The position numbers and the translations under genes are program-made. DNA of 64,000 bases from contig CAVSME010000003.1 in the NCBI GenBank assembly GCA_963728985.1, positions 1,116,001-1,180,000 of the forward strand. Direction: 5' to 3'. This DNA is from DASXAI01 sp963728985. GTDB lineage: Bacteria > Actinomycetota > Acidimicrobiia > Acidimicrobiales > Ilumatobacteraceae. Position 1 is the first letter of the stretch; each line of letters begins with the position of its first letter. Positions 40,526 through 49,990 of this stretch are shown here, one piece after another. A model generated the notes under the pieces. The model saw nothing but the letters and a program-made list of their open reading frames with translations. It was not told the DNA's origin and ran no database searches.

Positions 40526-43228
40526 GTGCCGTTGCTCGATCTCGCTGACACGATCGACCGGTCAGCCGCCCCGGCGGCGGCCCGGCTGTCGGTCGAGCGC
40601 CTCCTCGCGCTCCAGCCGGCAGCGGCCACGCGGCTGCACGAGCCCCACCTCATCAGCGCCATCGTGGCCGTCACGGCGGCCAGCCGCGAGCTGGCCCGGC
40701 GGGTCGAGGTCGACCCCGCCGCACTCGACGTCCTGGCCGATTTGAGCACCCGCCCGCCCCTCGATGGCAGCAGTGCCGAGGCCCTCGCCCGCTGGAAGCA
40801 GCTCGAGTACCTGCGGATCGCCGCCCGCGACCTGCTCGGTCTCGACGACCTCACGGCGACGGTCGCGGCGATCAGCACGCTCGCCACCGACGTGGTCGAG
40901 CACGCCGTCGTGCTCACCAACCCGTCCACCGATCGGCTCGCCGTCATCGGGATGGGCAAGCTGGGCGGCCGCGAGTTGAACTACGCCAGCGACATCGACG
41001 TGATGTTCGTCGGCGAGGGCGATCCGGCGCGGCTCGACCGCTGGGCCCGGCGAGCCATGGACGTGGCCCGCAAGTGCTTCCGGGTCGACGCCAACCTCCG
41101 CCCCCAGGGCCGTGACGGACCGCTGGTCCGCACGGTCGCCTCCTACGAGGCGTACTGGACCCGTTGGGCCGAGCCGTGGGAGTTCCAGGCGCTCGTGAAG
41201 GCCCGCGCCGTCGCCGGCGACGCCGACATCGGCGCTCAGTTCGACACCAGCGCCCGCCATCACCTGTGGGACCGGGTCTTCAGCGCCGACGACCTGCGCT
41301 CGCTGCGGCACATGAAGGCCCGAGTGGAGGCCGAGCTGGCCCGCAAGGGCCTCACCGACCGCGAGGTCAAGCGGGGCCGCGGCGGCCTCCGCGACATCGA
41401 GTTCGCCGTGCAGCTCCTCCAACTCGTGCACGGCCGCCTCGACGCCGACCTGCACTCCCCCACCACCCTCACCGCGCTGGCGCAGCTGGCGGCGTCCGGC
41501 TACGTGGACGGCGACGACGCCGGCCGCCTGGCCGAGGCCTACCGCTTCCTGCGCCGCGTCGAGCACGTCCTCCAGCTCCACGACGGCGCCCAGGTGTACG
41601 CCATGCCCGCCGACGAGCCGTCGCGCCTGCGCATCGCCCGCACCCTCGGCTATCGCGACTCGGCCGGCGGCTCGGCACTCGCCCAGCTCGATGCCGACCT
41701 CGTGCACCACCAGGCGACGGTGCGCACGATCCACGAGCGGCTCTACTTCCGGCCGCTGCTGGAGGCGTTCGCCGGCGCCGACGCCGACCTCCTGGCCAAG
41801 CCCGGCGCGGTGGAAGCCCGGCTGAGCGCGTTCGGGTTCTCCGACGGCGACCGGGTGCGGGAGGCGGTGGCCGATCTCACCCGAGGGCTCAGCCGCCTGT
41901 CGCACCTGATGCAGCAGATGCTGCCGCTGATGCTCGGCTGGTTGGCCGAGACGCCCGATCCGGACCTCGGGTTGTTCCTGGTCCGGGGCCTGGTCGACGA
42001 GCGGGCGCGGGCGGAGGAGCTGGCCCGTGCCTTCCGCGAGTCCCCCGAAGCCGCCCGCCGCTTGTGCACGCTGGTCGGCACCAGCCGCCTGACCGCGGAC
42101 ATCCTGCAGCGCAACGTGGACCTCGTGGCCCGCCTGCCCGACGCCGCGCAGCTCGGCACGCAGCCGAAGGGGGTGCTCGTGGCCAAGGCCTCGCGGGCGC
42201 TGTCGTGGCGCGAGGGTGAGAGCCGCCAGCAGGCGGCGCTCCTGCGCTGGAAGGGCCGCAACCTGCTCGGGGTCATGGCGCGCGACATCCTCGGGTCGGC
42301 CGGCGTCGCCGAGGTGGGTCACGACGTGACGGTCGTCGCCGAAGCGGCGCTCGAGGTGGCGCTCCAGGCGGTCGAGCCGAAGGTGCCGTTCGCCGTCGTC
42401 GCCCTCGGCCGGTTCGGTGGCGGCGAGCTGTCGTACGCCAGCGATCTCGACATCGTGTTCGTGTTCGAAGGGGCGGCGCCCGACGATCACGCCGAGGGGC
42501 TCCGCGTGGCGTCAGCCGTGCGCCGGTTCATGCAGGGGGCGACGCCGGCCACCCGGCTCTGGGAGATCGACGTCGACCTGCGCCCCGAGGGCAAGCAGGG
42601 TCTGCTGGCCCGCTCGGTCGAGGGGTACCGCCGGTACTTCGCCGACTGGGCGTTGATGTGGGAGCGCCAGGCGATGATGCGGGCGCGGCCGGTGGCGGGC
42701 GACCGCCAGGTGGCCGGCGCCCTCATGGACGTGCTCGACGAGCACGTGTGGCAGCGGCACCTCACCGCCGACGACGTGCGCGAGATCCGCCGCCTCAAGG
42801 CCCGCGTCGAGCGCGAGCGGATCCCCGCCGGCGAGGATCCCCAGTTCCACCTCAAGCTCGGCCGCGGCTCGCTGTCCGATGTGGAGTGGACCGCCCAGCT
42901 CCTGCAGCTGGCCCACGGGATCCGGGCCACGGGCACGATGGAGGGACTCGACCGCCTGCTGGCCTCGGGCCTCCTCGATCCCACCGACCACACCGTCCTG
43001 GCCGAGGCGTACCGGTTCTGCGAGCTGACCCGCAACCGGCTGTACCTCGTCCGGGGGGCTCCCGGGGACTCCCTCCCGCAGCAGCAGCCCGAACTGCTCC
43101 GCCTGGCCAGGTCCCTCGACACCACGCCGGCCGAGCTCCGGGAGCGGTACCGGCGGGTGACCCGGCGCGCCCGCACCGCCATGGAGCGGCTGTTCTACGG
43201 GCGCACCGACGGCGTCGCTACGAACTGA
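40526..43228 (+). CDS. glnE: Bifunctional glutamine synthetase adenylyltransferase/deadenylase
   Basis: GlnE adds and removes AMP on glutamine synthetase. The 900-aa protein contains two nucleotidyltransferase domains, each with its metal-binding motif: GMGKLGGRELNYASDIDVMF (removing half) and ALGRFGGGELSYASDLDIVF (adding half), plus RRGGLRDIEF-like and GRGSLSDVEWTAQLLQL segments. The start is GTG at 40526 after CACACT, possibly leaderless. Its target glnA with an intact adenylylation tyrosine lies 3 kb away. The 3' end overlaps the next convergent gene by 11 bp. Confidence 0.95.
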   Translation: MPLLDLADTIDRSAAPAAARLSVERLLALQPAAATRLHEPHLISAIVAVTAASRELARRVEVDPAALDVLADLSTRPPLDGSSAEALARWKQLEYLRIAARDLLGLDDLTATVAAISTLATDVVEHAVVLTNPSTDRLAVIGMGKLGGRELNYASDIDVMFVGEGDPARLDRWARRAMDVARKCFRVDANLRPQGRDGPLVRTVASYEAYWTRWAEPWEFQALVKARAVAGDADIGAQFDTSARHHLWDRVFSADDLRSLRHMKARVEAELARKGLTDREVKRGRGGLRDIEFAVQLLQLVHGRLDADLHSPTTLTALAQLAASGYVDGDDAGRLAEAYRFLRRVEHVLQLHDGAQVYAMPADEPSRLRIARTLGYRDSAGGSALAQLDADLVHHQATVRTIHERLYFRPLLEAFAGADADLLAKPGAVEARLSAFGFSDGDRVREAVADLTRGLSRLSHLMQQMLPLMLGWLAETPDPDLGLFLVRGLVDERARAEELARAFRESPEAARRLCTLVGTSRLTADILQRNVDLVARLPDAAQLGTQPKGVLVAKASRALSWREGESRQQAALLRWKGRNLLGVMARDILGSAGVAEVGHDVTVVAEAALEVALQAVEPKVPFAVVALGRFGGGELSYASDLDIVFVFEGAAPDDHAEGLRVASAVRRFMQGATPATRLWEIDVDLRPEGKQGLLARSVEGYRRYFADWALMWERQAMMRARPVAGDRQVAGALMDVLDEHVWQRHLTADDVREIRRLKARVERERIPAGEDPQFHLKLGRGSLSDVEWTAQLLQLAHGIRATGTMEGLDRLLASGLLDPTDHTVLAEAYRFCELTRNRLYLVRGAPGDSLPQQQPELLRLARSLDTTPAELRERYRRVTRRARTAMERLFYGRTDGVATN

Positions 43229-45581
43229 ACCATCCGGACAGGTCGAGCACGGCGTCAGCGGGGCTGAAAGCGAAGAGGCCCACCTTCTTGGCCGCCGCCA
43301 ACGACGAGATGGTGAGCGCGGCCCGGCTCTGGCCGCCGGCCGACCAGTTCACCGACGACGCCTCGGGCACGGCCGAGCCGCTCGGGTGGGCGGTGAGGAA
43401 GCCCCCGGCGACGGTGTTGGTGGCGGTGAGGTTGTACAGCGCCGCCCCGGCGTCGCCGGCCACGACGGTGCTGAAGTCCATGGTGGCCTCGCCCCCGGCG
43501 GCGATGCGCCCGAACGGCGCCGACGCCTGCCGGGAGTCGGCGATGCGGGCCGGCGTGACCACGGTGAACTTGCCCGTGTTGTCCGACGCCGTCGAGAACC
43601 AGCCGATCACGTCGATCACCACGTGGGTCGGGGCGAACGAGAAGATGCTGACCTTGCCGCCGGCCCCGAGCGGGATCATCGCCAGGTTGGAGCGGATGTC
43701 ACCGACGCCGTTCGGGTTGGTGGTGGAGGCGAGCGGCTGAGGCTGGGCGGTGGGCCACACCGTGATGTAGCCGGGCGCCGTCGGACCGGTGTAGGTGACC
43801 GTGAGGGCCACCGCCGTGGCATCGTCGGGTACGCCGCCGTGGCCCGAGACCTCGAGGTCGAAGGACTGGCCGGCGGTGAAGGCCCCGTTCTTGCCGCCCA
43901 GGCCGCTGCGGGTGTCGAGCAGCCGGGTGGGGCCGTCCGTGGCGTGGAAGCGGCCGCTGTTGGTGCCGGCGGCGTCGGTGAAGTAGCCCGTCACGTCGGC
44001 CACGAGGTGGGTGCCGCCGAAGGTGAAGAAGTTGACCTGGCCGTCCTGGCCCACGGGCACGACGACCGCGTTGGCCGCCGTCTCACCGGCGGCGGAGATG
44101 TTGAGGCTGGACGTCGGCGGTTGGGACTGCCCCGTCGGCCAGGCGGTCACGAACCCGGCTCCGTCGGCCAGCGTGGCCGTCACGTTGAGGACGACGGCCT
44201 TGGCCTCGTCGGGAACGTTGCCGCCGGTGACCTTCAGGGTGATGGCCCCTCCGGCGGGCAGCTTCCCGGCGGCCACGCCGGTGCCGGCGCGGGTGTCGAG
44301 CAGCCGGGTCGGCTGCAGCGGCGAGAACTTCAGGTTGGTGATGGCGGGGGGCACGCCGTTCGACGCCGGCCCGATGACCTTGTGGAGCTGACCGCCGCCG
44401 GCGTAGGTCGTGTAGTACAGCGCGTACGTGCCGCCGGACTTGAAGAAGGCCATGTCGGTGATGCCTTCGAGGCCCGTGGCCAGCGTGGGCGACCCAGCGC
44501 CCGACGTGCCGGGCTGGGCGGCGAACATGTTGCCGCAGCCGTTGTCGGCGAAGAGGTAGGCGCCGTCGTAGCCGCCCCAGGTGCCGGCGGGCACGTAGGC
44601 GCCGGCGGTGATCACGTTGCAGCTGGTCGAGTGGTTGTACCAGAGGACCGGGTCGGTGACCGGCGTGTTGCACGTGGTCGAGTTGGCGTGGCTGGCGGGG
44701 CCTTCCCGGCACGGCCAGCCGTAGTGGGCGCCGGCCATGCCCTCGTCGACCTCTTCCCAGGTGCCGTCACCCACGTCGTTGATGCGGAACGTCACCCCGG
44801 GGTCGTCGTCCTTGAACGCGAGACGGAAGGGGTTGCGCAGGCCGTCGGCCCAGACCTCGCCGCACGTCACGCCGCCGGTCCCCCAGGTGTCCCGGCAACT
44901 GGTGGTCCCGTTCGGGTTGTCGGCCGGGACGGACCCGTCGGTGTTGACGCGCAGGATCTTGCCGTTGGGGAGGCTCAGGTCGGCGGGGTTCGACTCGGGG
45001 CGGCCGGCGCCGCCGTCGCCCACCGAGACGAAGAGGGTGCCGTCGTGGGCGGCGTGCACGTAGCCGCCGTTGTGGTTGCCACCCCACTCCGGCATGTTGT
45101 CGAGCACCACGAACTCGCTCGAGCGATCGATCGTGTTGCCGGACAGCGTGAACCGGGACACCCGGTTGACGGCGCCGCCCGCCTTGGTGCCCGGCAGCGA
45201 GCAGGAGCCGACTGCCCGCGTGTAGTACAGGTAGATGAAGCCGTTGGTGGCGAACTGGGCATCGACCGTCACGCCGAGCAGCCCCATCTCGCTGGCCGAG
45301 CAGACGTCGGGGTGGGTGCCGTCGGCGGTGGCGTGGATGTCGAGGGCGTCGCTCGACGAGGAGCCGTTCACGAGCCGCAGCACGCCGGTCTGGTCGGTGA
45401 CGAGAAACCGGCCGTCAGGCAGCTGCGCGAGGCCGGTGGCCTGACCGAGCGAGCCGGCCACCGTGGTGTCGGTGAACCCGCTGGGGAAGCTGGCGGCGGC
45501 GGCCGGGGACGCCAACAGCACAGGGGCTGCGGCCCCCGCCAGCAGGCCGAGAGTCAGCAACGAGGCAAGGCGTCGGCCCAC
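43218..45581 (-). CDS. Secreted PQQ-dependent glucose/sorbosone dehydrogenase with three cell-surface repeats
   Basis: The product (about 787 aa) has a signal peptide (LASLLTLGLLAGAAAPVLLA) and a six-bladed quinoprotein glucose dehydrogenase domain (about residues 35-410) with GLAQLPDGRFLVTDQTG, GNHNGGYVHAAHDGTLFVSV and the disulfide-rich WPCREGPASH. Three repeats of about 120 residues follow, opening PTRLLDTRAG or PARIADSRQ and closing LVADVTGYF, VVIDVIGWF or AVLDLSGWF. GTG at 45581 is chosen because GGAGGGG lies 9 bases ahead; the longer frame starts at 45599. A TAGGGT -10-like box is at 45625-45620. It oxidises sugars outside the cell if PQQ is available. Confidence 0.87.
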   Translation of the reverse strand: MGRRLASLLTLGLLAGAAAPVLLASPAAAASFPSGFTDTTVAGSLGQATGLAQLPDGRFLVTDQTGVLRLVNGSSSSDALDIHATADGTHPDVCSASEMGLLGVTVDAQFATNGFIYLYYTRAVGSCSLPGTKAGGAVNRVSRFTLSGNTIDRSSEFVVLDNMPEWGGNHNGGYVHAAHDGTLFVSVGDGGAGRPESNPADLSLPNGKILRVNTDGSVPADNPNGTTSCRDTWGTGGVTCGEVWADGLRNPFRLAFKDDDPGVTFRINDVGDGTWEEVDEGMAGAHYGWPCREGPASHANSTTCNTPVTDPVLWYNHSTSCNVITAGAYVPAGTWGGYDGAYLFADNGCGNMFAAQPGTSGAGSPTLATGLEGITDMAFFKSGGTYALYYTTYAGGGQLHKVIGPASNGVPPAITNLKFSPLQPTRLLDTRAGTGVAAGKLPAGGAITLKVTGGNVPDEAKAVVLNVTATLADGAGFVTAWPTGQSQPPTSSLNISAAGETAANAVVVPVGQDGQVNFFTFGGTHLVADVTGYFTDAAGTNSGRFHATDGPTRLLDTRSGLGGKNGAFTAGQSFDLEVSGHGGVPDDATAVALTVTYTGPTAPGYITVWPTAQPQPLASTTNPNGVGDIRSNLAMIPLGAGGKVSIFSFAPTHVVIDVIGWFSTASDNTGKFTVVTPARIADSRQASAPFGRIAAGGEATMDFSTVVAGDAGAALYNLTATNTVAGGFLTAHPSGSAVPEASSVNWSAGGQSRAALTISSLAAAKKVGLFAFSPADAVLDLSGWFSS

Positions 45582-45708
45582 GGTGTCGGTCCCCTCCACA
45601 TGTCGATTTGGTGACGGGCACCCTAGGCGAACGGCCCACCACCGTGCGTTTGCGGGGCGAGCGTGCCCCGCGGCCGCGGAGTTCTAGACATCGTGGCCCG
45701 TTTCCTCG

Positions 45709-45915
45709 TCAGCCCCCGGAGCTGCGCACCGCCGTGGCGGTGTGGGAGCGGACCTCGGCGATGCCCAGCGGGATGATGACCAGGACGTGGAGGGCGATCC
45801 CGATCCGCAGCGCCCCCCCTGGGCTGATGAGGCCGAGGAGGTAAAGGGCGAGCGGGACGGTCAGGAGGTAGAGGGAGACGACGTAGAAGACGACCGAGCG
45901 CAGGTGCGGGCTCAC
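45709..45915 (-). CDS. Small two-helix membrane protein, function unknown
   Basis: The 68-aa product has two hydrophobic helices (about residues 7-29 and 35-55) and a short polar tail. GTG at 45915 is the likely start. It stands alone between the dehydrogenase and glnA, both on the same strand. No family was recognised. Size and hydrophobicity are the main evidence. Confidence 0.6.
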   Translation of the reverse strand: MSPHLRSVVFYVVSLYLLTVPLALYLLGLISPGGALRIGIALHVLVIIPLGIAEVRSHTATAVRSSGG

Positions 45916-46011
45916 CAGACGCGCCCCAGGTCACACGGCTCCCCGCCCACAGTCGACAGATCATCGACCACCGGACCCGGATACATCAACCGGACCGGGG
46001 CCGTTCTCGGG

Positions 46012-46041
46012 GTGATCCGTCTCACCCGTGAGACGGATCAC
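46012..46041 (-). terminator. Perfect hairpin just downstream of glnA
   Basis: GTGATCCGTCTCAC (46012-46025) pairs exactly with GTGAGACGGATCAC (46028-46041) across two central bases, which in RNA gives a stem of about 12 bp. It begins 18 bp after the glnA stop. No T-run follows. Termination of glnA is the simplest reading. Confidence 0.65.
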
Positions 46042-46059
46042 TCCCAGAACACGGGCGAG

Positions 46060-47487
46060 CTAGATGTCGTAGTAGAGCGCGAACTCGTACGGGTGCGGGC
46101 GCAGCCGTACGGCGTCGATCTCGTTGTCCCGCTTGTACGCGATGTGGGTCTCGATGAGGTCGTCGGTGAAGACGCCGCCCGCGCTCAGGAAGGCGTTGTC
46201 GGCCTCCAGGGCGAGGAGCGACTCGTCGAGCGAGCCCGGCACCTGGGGCACCTTGGCCAGCTCCTCCGGCGGGAGGTCGTAGAGGTCCTTGTCGACCGGA
46301 TCCGGCGGCTCGATCTTGTTGAGCACACCGTCGAGACCGGCCATCAGCATCGCCGAGAACGCCAGGTACGGGTTCGACGAGGCGTCGGGGCAGCGGAACT
46401 CGACCCGCTTGGCCTTCGGGCTCTTCTGGGCCAGCGGGATGCGGCACGACGCCGACCGGTTGCGCTGCGAGTACACGAGGTTGACCGGCGCCTCGTAGCC
46501 CGGCACCAGCCGCTTGTACGAGTTCGTGGTGGGGGCGGCGAAGGCCAGGATGGCCGGCGCGTGGTGCAGGAGGCCGCCGATGTACCAGCGGGCGGTGTCG
46601 GACAGGCCGGCATACCCGGTCTCGTCGTAGAACAGCGGCTCGCCGTCCTTCCACAGCGACTGGTGGGTGTGCATGCCCGACCCGTTGTCCTGGAAGATCG
46701 GCTTCGGCATGAACGTGAGCGACTTGCCCGCCTTGTAGGCCACGTTCTTCAGCACGTACTTGAACGTCATGAGCTGATCGCCCATGGCCAAGAGCGTGTT
46801 GAACCGGGTGCCGATCTCGCCCTGGCCGCCGGTGGCCACCTCGTGGTGGTGCAACTCGACCTCGATGCCGAGGGACATGAGCACGGCCGCCATCTCCGAG
46901 CGCAGGTCCTGGTAGTGGTCCATCGGCGGCACCGGGAAGTAGCCCTGCTTCGTCCGCGGCTTGTAGCCGAGGTTGCCGCCGGGCTCTTCCCGAGCGGTGT
47001 TCCACGTGCCCTCGACCGAGTCGACGAAGTGCGACGCCTTGTTGGTGCCGTACTCGAAGCGGACGTCGTCGAAGATGAAGAACTCGGGCTCGGGACCGAA
47101 GAACGCCGTGTCGGCCACGCCGGTGGCCTTCAGGTAGTCCTCCGCCTTCTTGGCCACGTAGCGCGGGTCGCGGGTGTAGTTCTCGAGCGTGAGCGGGTCG
47201 GCCACATAGGTGTGGATCACCAACGTCTTGCGGTCCCGGAACGGGTCGATGTAGGCGGTCGAGGGGTCCGGGAGCAGGATCATGTCCGACTCCTGGATCT
47301 GCTGGAACCCCCGGATCGACGAGCCGTCGAAGCCGTGGCCGTCCTCGAAGGTGCTCTCCTCCAGGGTCGACGCCGGCACCGTGACGTGCTGCATGATGCC
47401 GGGCAGGTCGCAGAACCGGTAGTCGACGAACTCGACTCCCTCGTCGTCGACGAGCGCCAGCACTTCGGCTGGTGTGCGCTGCTTCAC
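46060..47487 (-). CDS. glnA: Glutamine synthetase type I (GSI-beta, adenylylatable)
   Basis: GlnA forms glutamine from glutamate, ammonia and ATP as a dodecamer. The 475-aa product has DGSSIRGFQQIQESDM, the FFGPEPEFF metal site, MPKPIFQDNGSGMHTHQSLW, NRSASCRIP and the adenylylation site with Tyr403 in KDLYDLPPEE. The 25-residue insertion that marks the GSI-beta type is present. GTG at 47487 has AGGAGG upstream; the longer frame is not conserved. GlnE at 40526 is its natural modifier. Confidence 0.96.
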   Translation of the reverse strand: MKQRTPAEVLALVDDEGVEFVDYRFCDLPGIMQHVTVPASTLEESTFEDGHGFDGSSIRGFQQIQESDMILLPDPSTAYIDPFRDRKTLVIHTYVADPLTLENYTRDPRYVAKKAEDYLKATGVADTAFFGPEPEFFIFDDVRFEYGTNKASHFVDSVEGTWNTAREEPGGNLGYKPRTKQGYFPVPPMDHYQDLRSEMAAVLMSLGIEVELHHHEVATGGQGEIGTRFNTLLAMGDQLMTFKYVLKNVAYKAGKSLTFMPKPIFQDNGSGMHTHQSLWKDGEPLFYDETGYAGLSDTARWYIGGLLHHAPAILAFAAPTTNSYKRLVPGYEAPVNLVYSQRNRSASCRIPLAQKSPKAKRVEFRCPDASSNPYLAFSAMLMAGLDGVLNKIEPPDPVDKDLYDLPPEELAKVPQVPGSLDESLLALEADNAFLSAGGVFTDDLIETHIAYKRDNEIDAVRLRPHPYEFALYYDI

Positions 47488-47654
47488 GTGTGGGTCCTCC
47501 TGGATACGGGTATCGGGGCGTTGGCGGGCAGCCTCGTGGCCGCATCGCAGCCTGTCCAGCTGGGATTTCCCGGCCGTTGCCCGAATGTGAATGGACCATG
47601 AACTGGACCGGGGGCAATGGCTCCGGGCCAGGTCGGATCGCAAGACTAGGACGC

Positions 47655-48983
47655 ATGGAGCGCCAGCAGGACTACGTCCTCCGATCGGTGGAGGAGCGCG
47701 GGGTGCGCCTCATCCGCCTGTGGTTCACCGACGTCCTCGGGCAACTCAAGAGCTTCGCCATCAGCCCGGCCGAGCTGGAGAACGCCCTCGAGGAGGGCAT
47801 GACGTTCGACGGATCCTCCATCGACGGCTTCTCCCGGGTGCAGGAGAGCGACGTCCTGGCCATGCCCGATCCGAACTCGTTCGAGCTGCTCCCCTGGGCC
47901 GACGCGTCGGCGCCCGAGGCTCGCATGTTCTGCGACATCGGCAACCTCGACGGCACCCCGTTCGAGGGCGACCCCCGCCAGGTCCTGCGGCGCAACCTCG
48001 ACAAGGCCCACGAGCGCGGCTTCACGTTCTACGTGGCCCCGGAGCTGGAGTTCTTCTACTTCGCCCCCAACGGCAACGGCGCCCCGATCCCCCTCGACGA
48101 GGGCAGCTACTTCGACCTCACGACGTCCGACGTGGCCGGCACGCTGCGCAAGCGCACCATCCAGACGCTGGAGACGATGGGCATCCCCGTCGAGTACTCC
48201 TTCCACGAGGACTCGCCCAGCCAGCACGAGATCGACCTGCGCCACACCGATGCCCTCACCATGGCCGACAGCGTCATGACGTTCCGGCTGGTCGTGCGGG
48301 AGGCGGCCATGCAGGAAGGCCTCATGGCCACCTTCATGCCGAAGCCGATGGAGGGCGTGCAGGGCTCGGGCATGCACACCCACATGAGCCTGTTCGAGGG
48401 CGACGAGAACGCGTTCTACGACGCCGGCGACCCCTACAGCCTGTCCAAGGCGGGCAAGGGGTTCATCGCCGGTCTCCTGCGCCACGCCAAGGAGATCGCC
48501 GCCGTCACCAACCAGACGGTCAACTCCTACAAGCGGCTCATCCCCGGCTTCGAGGCACCCGTGTACGTGAGCTGGGCCCGCAACAACCGCTCCGCCCTCG
48601 TCCGGGTGCCGATCGCCAAGAACAAGGCGGCCTCGACCCGCATCGAGTACCGGGCCCCGGACCCGGCCTGCAACCCGTACCTGGCCTTCTCGGTCATGCT
48701 GGCCGCCGGCCTGAAGGGCATCGAGGAGGGCTACGACCTCCCCTCGGAGGCGCCCGGCAACGTCTTCGAGCTCACCGCCGAGGAGCGGGCCGCCGAAGGC
48801 GTCGACCAGCTGCCGCAGTCGCTGTCGGACGCCCTGGACTCGATGGAGCGCTCCGAGCTCGTGGCCGAGACCCTGGGCGAGCACATCTTCGAGTGGTTCC
48901 TGCGCAACAAGCGCAAGGAGTGGCTGGCCTACAAGAGCACCGTCACGCCGTTCGAGCTCGATCGCTACCTCAGGATGTTGTAA
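47655..48983 (+). CDS. Glutamine synthetase type I-alpha-like, lacking the adenylylation site
   Basis: The 442-aa protein keeps the GS core (MTFDGSSIDGFSRVQESD, APELEFFYF, MPKPMEGVQGSGMHTHMSL, RNNRSALVRVP). The region matching the adenylylation loop reads GNVFELTAEERAAEGVDQLP with Phe in place of Tyr, so GlnE should not control it. The length also fits GSI-alpha. ATG at 47655. It diverges from glnA and is followed 2 bp later by a GlnR-like regulator. Glutamine synthesis or a related gamma-glutamyl ligase activity are both possible. Confidence 0.9.
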   Translation: MERQQDYVLRSVEERGVRLIRLWFTDVLGQLKSFAISPAELENALEEGMTFDGSSIDGFSRVQESDVLAMPDPNSFELLPWADASAPEARMFCDIGNLDGTPFEGDPRQVLRRNLDKAHERGFTFYVAPELEFFYFAPNGNGAPIPLDEGSYFDLTTSDVAGTLRKRTIQTLETMGIPVEYSFHEDSPSQHEIDLRHTDALTMADSVMTFRLVVREAAMQEGLMATFMPKPMEGVQGSGMHTHMSLFEGDENAFYDAGDPYSLSKAGKGFIAGLLRHAKEIAAVTNQTVNSYKRLIPGFEAPVYVSWARNNRSALVRVPIAKNKAASTRIEYRAPDPACNPYLAFSVMLAAGLKGIEEGYDLPSEAPGNVFELTAEERAAEGVDQLPQSLSDALDSMERSELVAETLGEHIFEWFLRNKRKEWLAYKSTVTPFELDRYLRML

Positions 48984-48985
48984 GG

Positions 48986-49678
48986 GTGAGGCCCTTCTTG
49001 GACCCGCTGCTCGTCTTCCCCGACCCCCCGCCGCCCGAGCTCGCTCAAACCCTCGATCTCGCCGGCTACCCGTGGAAGGCAGCGTCCTCGCCCGACACCG
49101 CCGCCCGCCTGGAGCCGCCCGACGGCTGGACCGGCGCCGTGGTGGCGGCCGACCGCGACCCCGAGGGGGCGTGGTCGTTCTGCCGCACCGTGCGCAAGCG
49201 GGACGTGCCCCTGGCCCCGCTCCTGCTCCTCGTGTCCGGCGCCCAGCTGGCCGACCTGGAGCTGCGCGACGACCTGTTCGACGACTTCTGCCTCGCCCCG
49301 TTCCACCCACGGGAGCTGGAGGCCCGGCTCAAGCACCTGTTCTGGAAGAAGGGGGGCGGCACCCGGCCCGAGCTGGTCGAGTACGGGCCGCTCGCCCTCA
49401 ACCTGGAGACGTACCAGGCCTACATCAGCACCCGCCCGCTCGACCTCACCTACATGGAGTACGAGCTGCTCAAGTTCCTGGCCCAGCACCCGGGCAAGGT
49501 CTTCACCCGGGAGATCCTCCTGTCGCGGGTGTGGGGCTACGAGTACTACGGCGGCGCCCGCACGGTCGACGTCCACATCCGGCGGCTGCGGGCCAAGCTC
49601 GGCGAGGAGCACGCCAACCTCATCCAGACGGTGCGCTCGGTCGGGTACCGGTTCGGCCAGAGCCGCTGGTCGGCCTGA
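48986..49678 (+). CDS. GlnR-like OmpR-family regulator with degenerate receiver
   Basis: The 230-aa protein has an N-terminal receiver-like part (about residues 1-120) without the usual phosphorylatable Asp context, and a C-terminal winged helix with LDLTYMEYELLKFLAQHPGK, VFTREILLSRVWGYEYYGG and RTVDVHIRRLRAKLG. Orphan regulators of this kind (GlnR) run nitrogen control in actinobacteria without a partner kinase. GTG at 48986 lies 2 bp after the glutamine synthetase stop, which supports that role. PhoP-like alternatives are less likely given the missing Asp. Confidence 0.82.
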   Translation: MRPFLDPLLVFPDPPPPELAQTLDLAGYPWKAASSPDTAARLEPPDGWTGAVVAADRDPEGAWSFCRTVRKRDVPLAPLLLLVSGAQLADLELRDDLFDDFCLAPFHPRELEARLKHLFWKKGGGTRPELVEYGPLALNLETYQAYISTRPLDLTYMEYELLKFLAQHPGKVFTREILLSRVWGYEYYGGARTVDVHIRRLRAKLGEEHANLIQTVRSVGYRFGQSRWSA

Positions 49679-49752
49679 ACGCGCCAACTGATGCGCGATA
49701 TCCGCGCTCACGGTTGATAACTCGCGTCAGTACGTTCCGGCAGACTGGCGGC

Positions 49753-49983
49753 ATGCGCTCGAAGCTGCGGAACCTGCTGGAGGTGTGGAGCGACGGTGGC
49801 ATCACCGTGCGCCTCACGCTGTCGAACGGCGACATCCTCGACGGCCACATCCGCGAGATCGACAGCGACGAGATCGTGATCGAGCCCATCCGCGGCGGTG
49901 AACCGGGGCCTGTCACGGTGGTGATGGTCCACCACATCGTGACCGCCACCTACACCGACCGGCCGGCCGACCTGACGGAGTAA
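49753..49983 (+). CDS. Small LSm-like (SH3-barrel) protein
   Basis: The 76-aa product has a pattern close to Sm/Hfq proteins: an N-terminal helix (RSKLRNLLEVW), then VRLTLSNGDILDGHIREIDS and DEIVIEP, and a last pair VVMVHHIVTATYT, matching the alpha-beta5 order and the Sm1 G/D positions. The function is unproven. RNA binding is only inferred from the pattern. CAGACT lies 6 bp before the ATG. It ends 7 bp from a convergent gene. Confidence 0.72.
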   Translation: MRSKLRNLLEVWSDGGITVRLTLSNGDILDGHIREIDSDEIVIEPIRGGEPGPVTVVMVHHIVTATYTDRPADLTE

Positions 49984-49990
49984 CCGCCGG

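Noticed and set aside
47503..47514. Palindrome GATACGGGTATC upstream of glnA as a GlnR site
   Set aside because: It is a clean 12-bp palindrome but does not match the GTnAC/GAAAC-type layout of actinobacterial GlnR sites, so no call was made.
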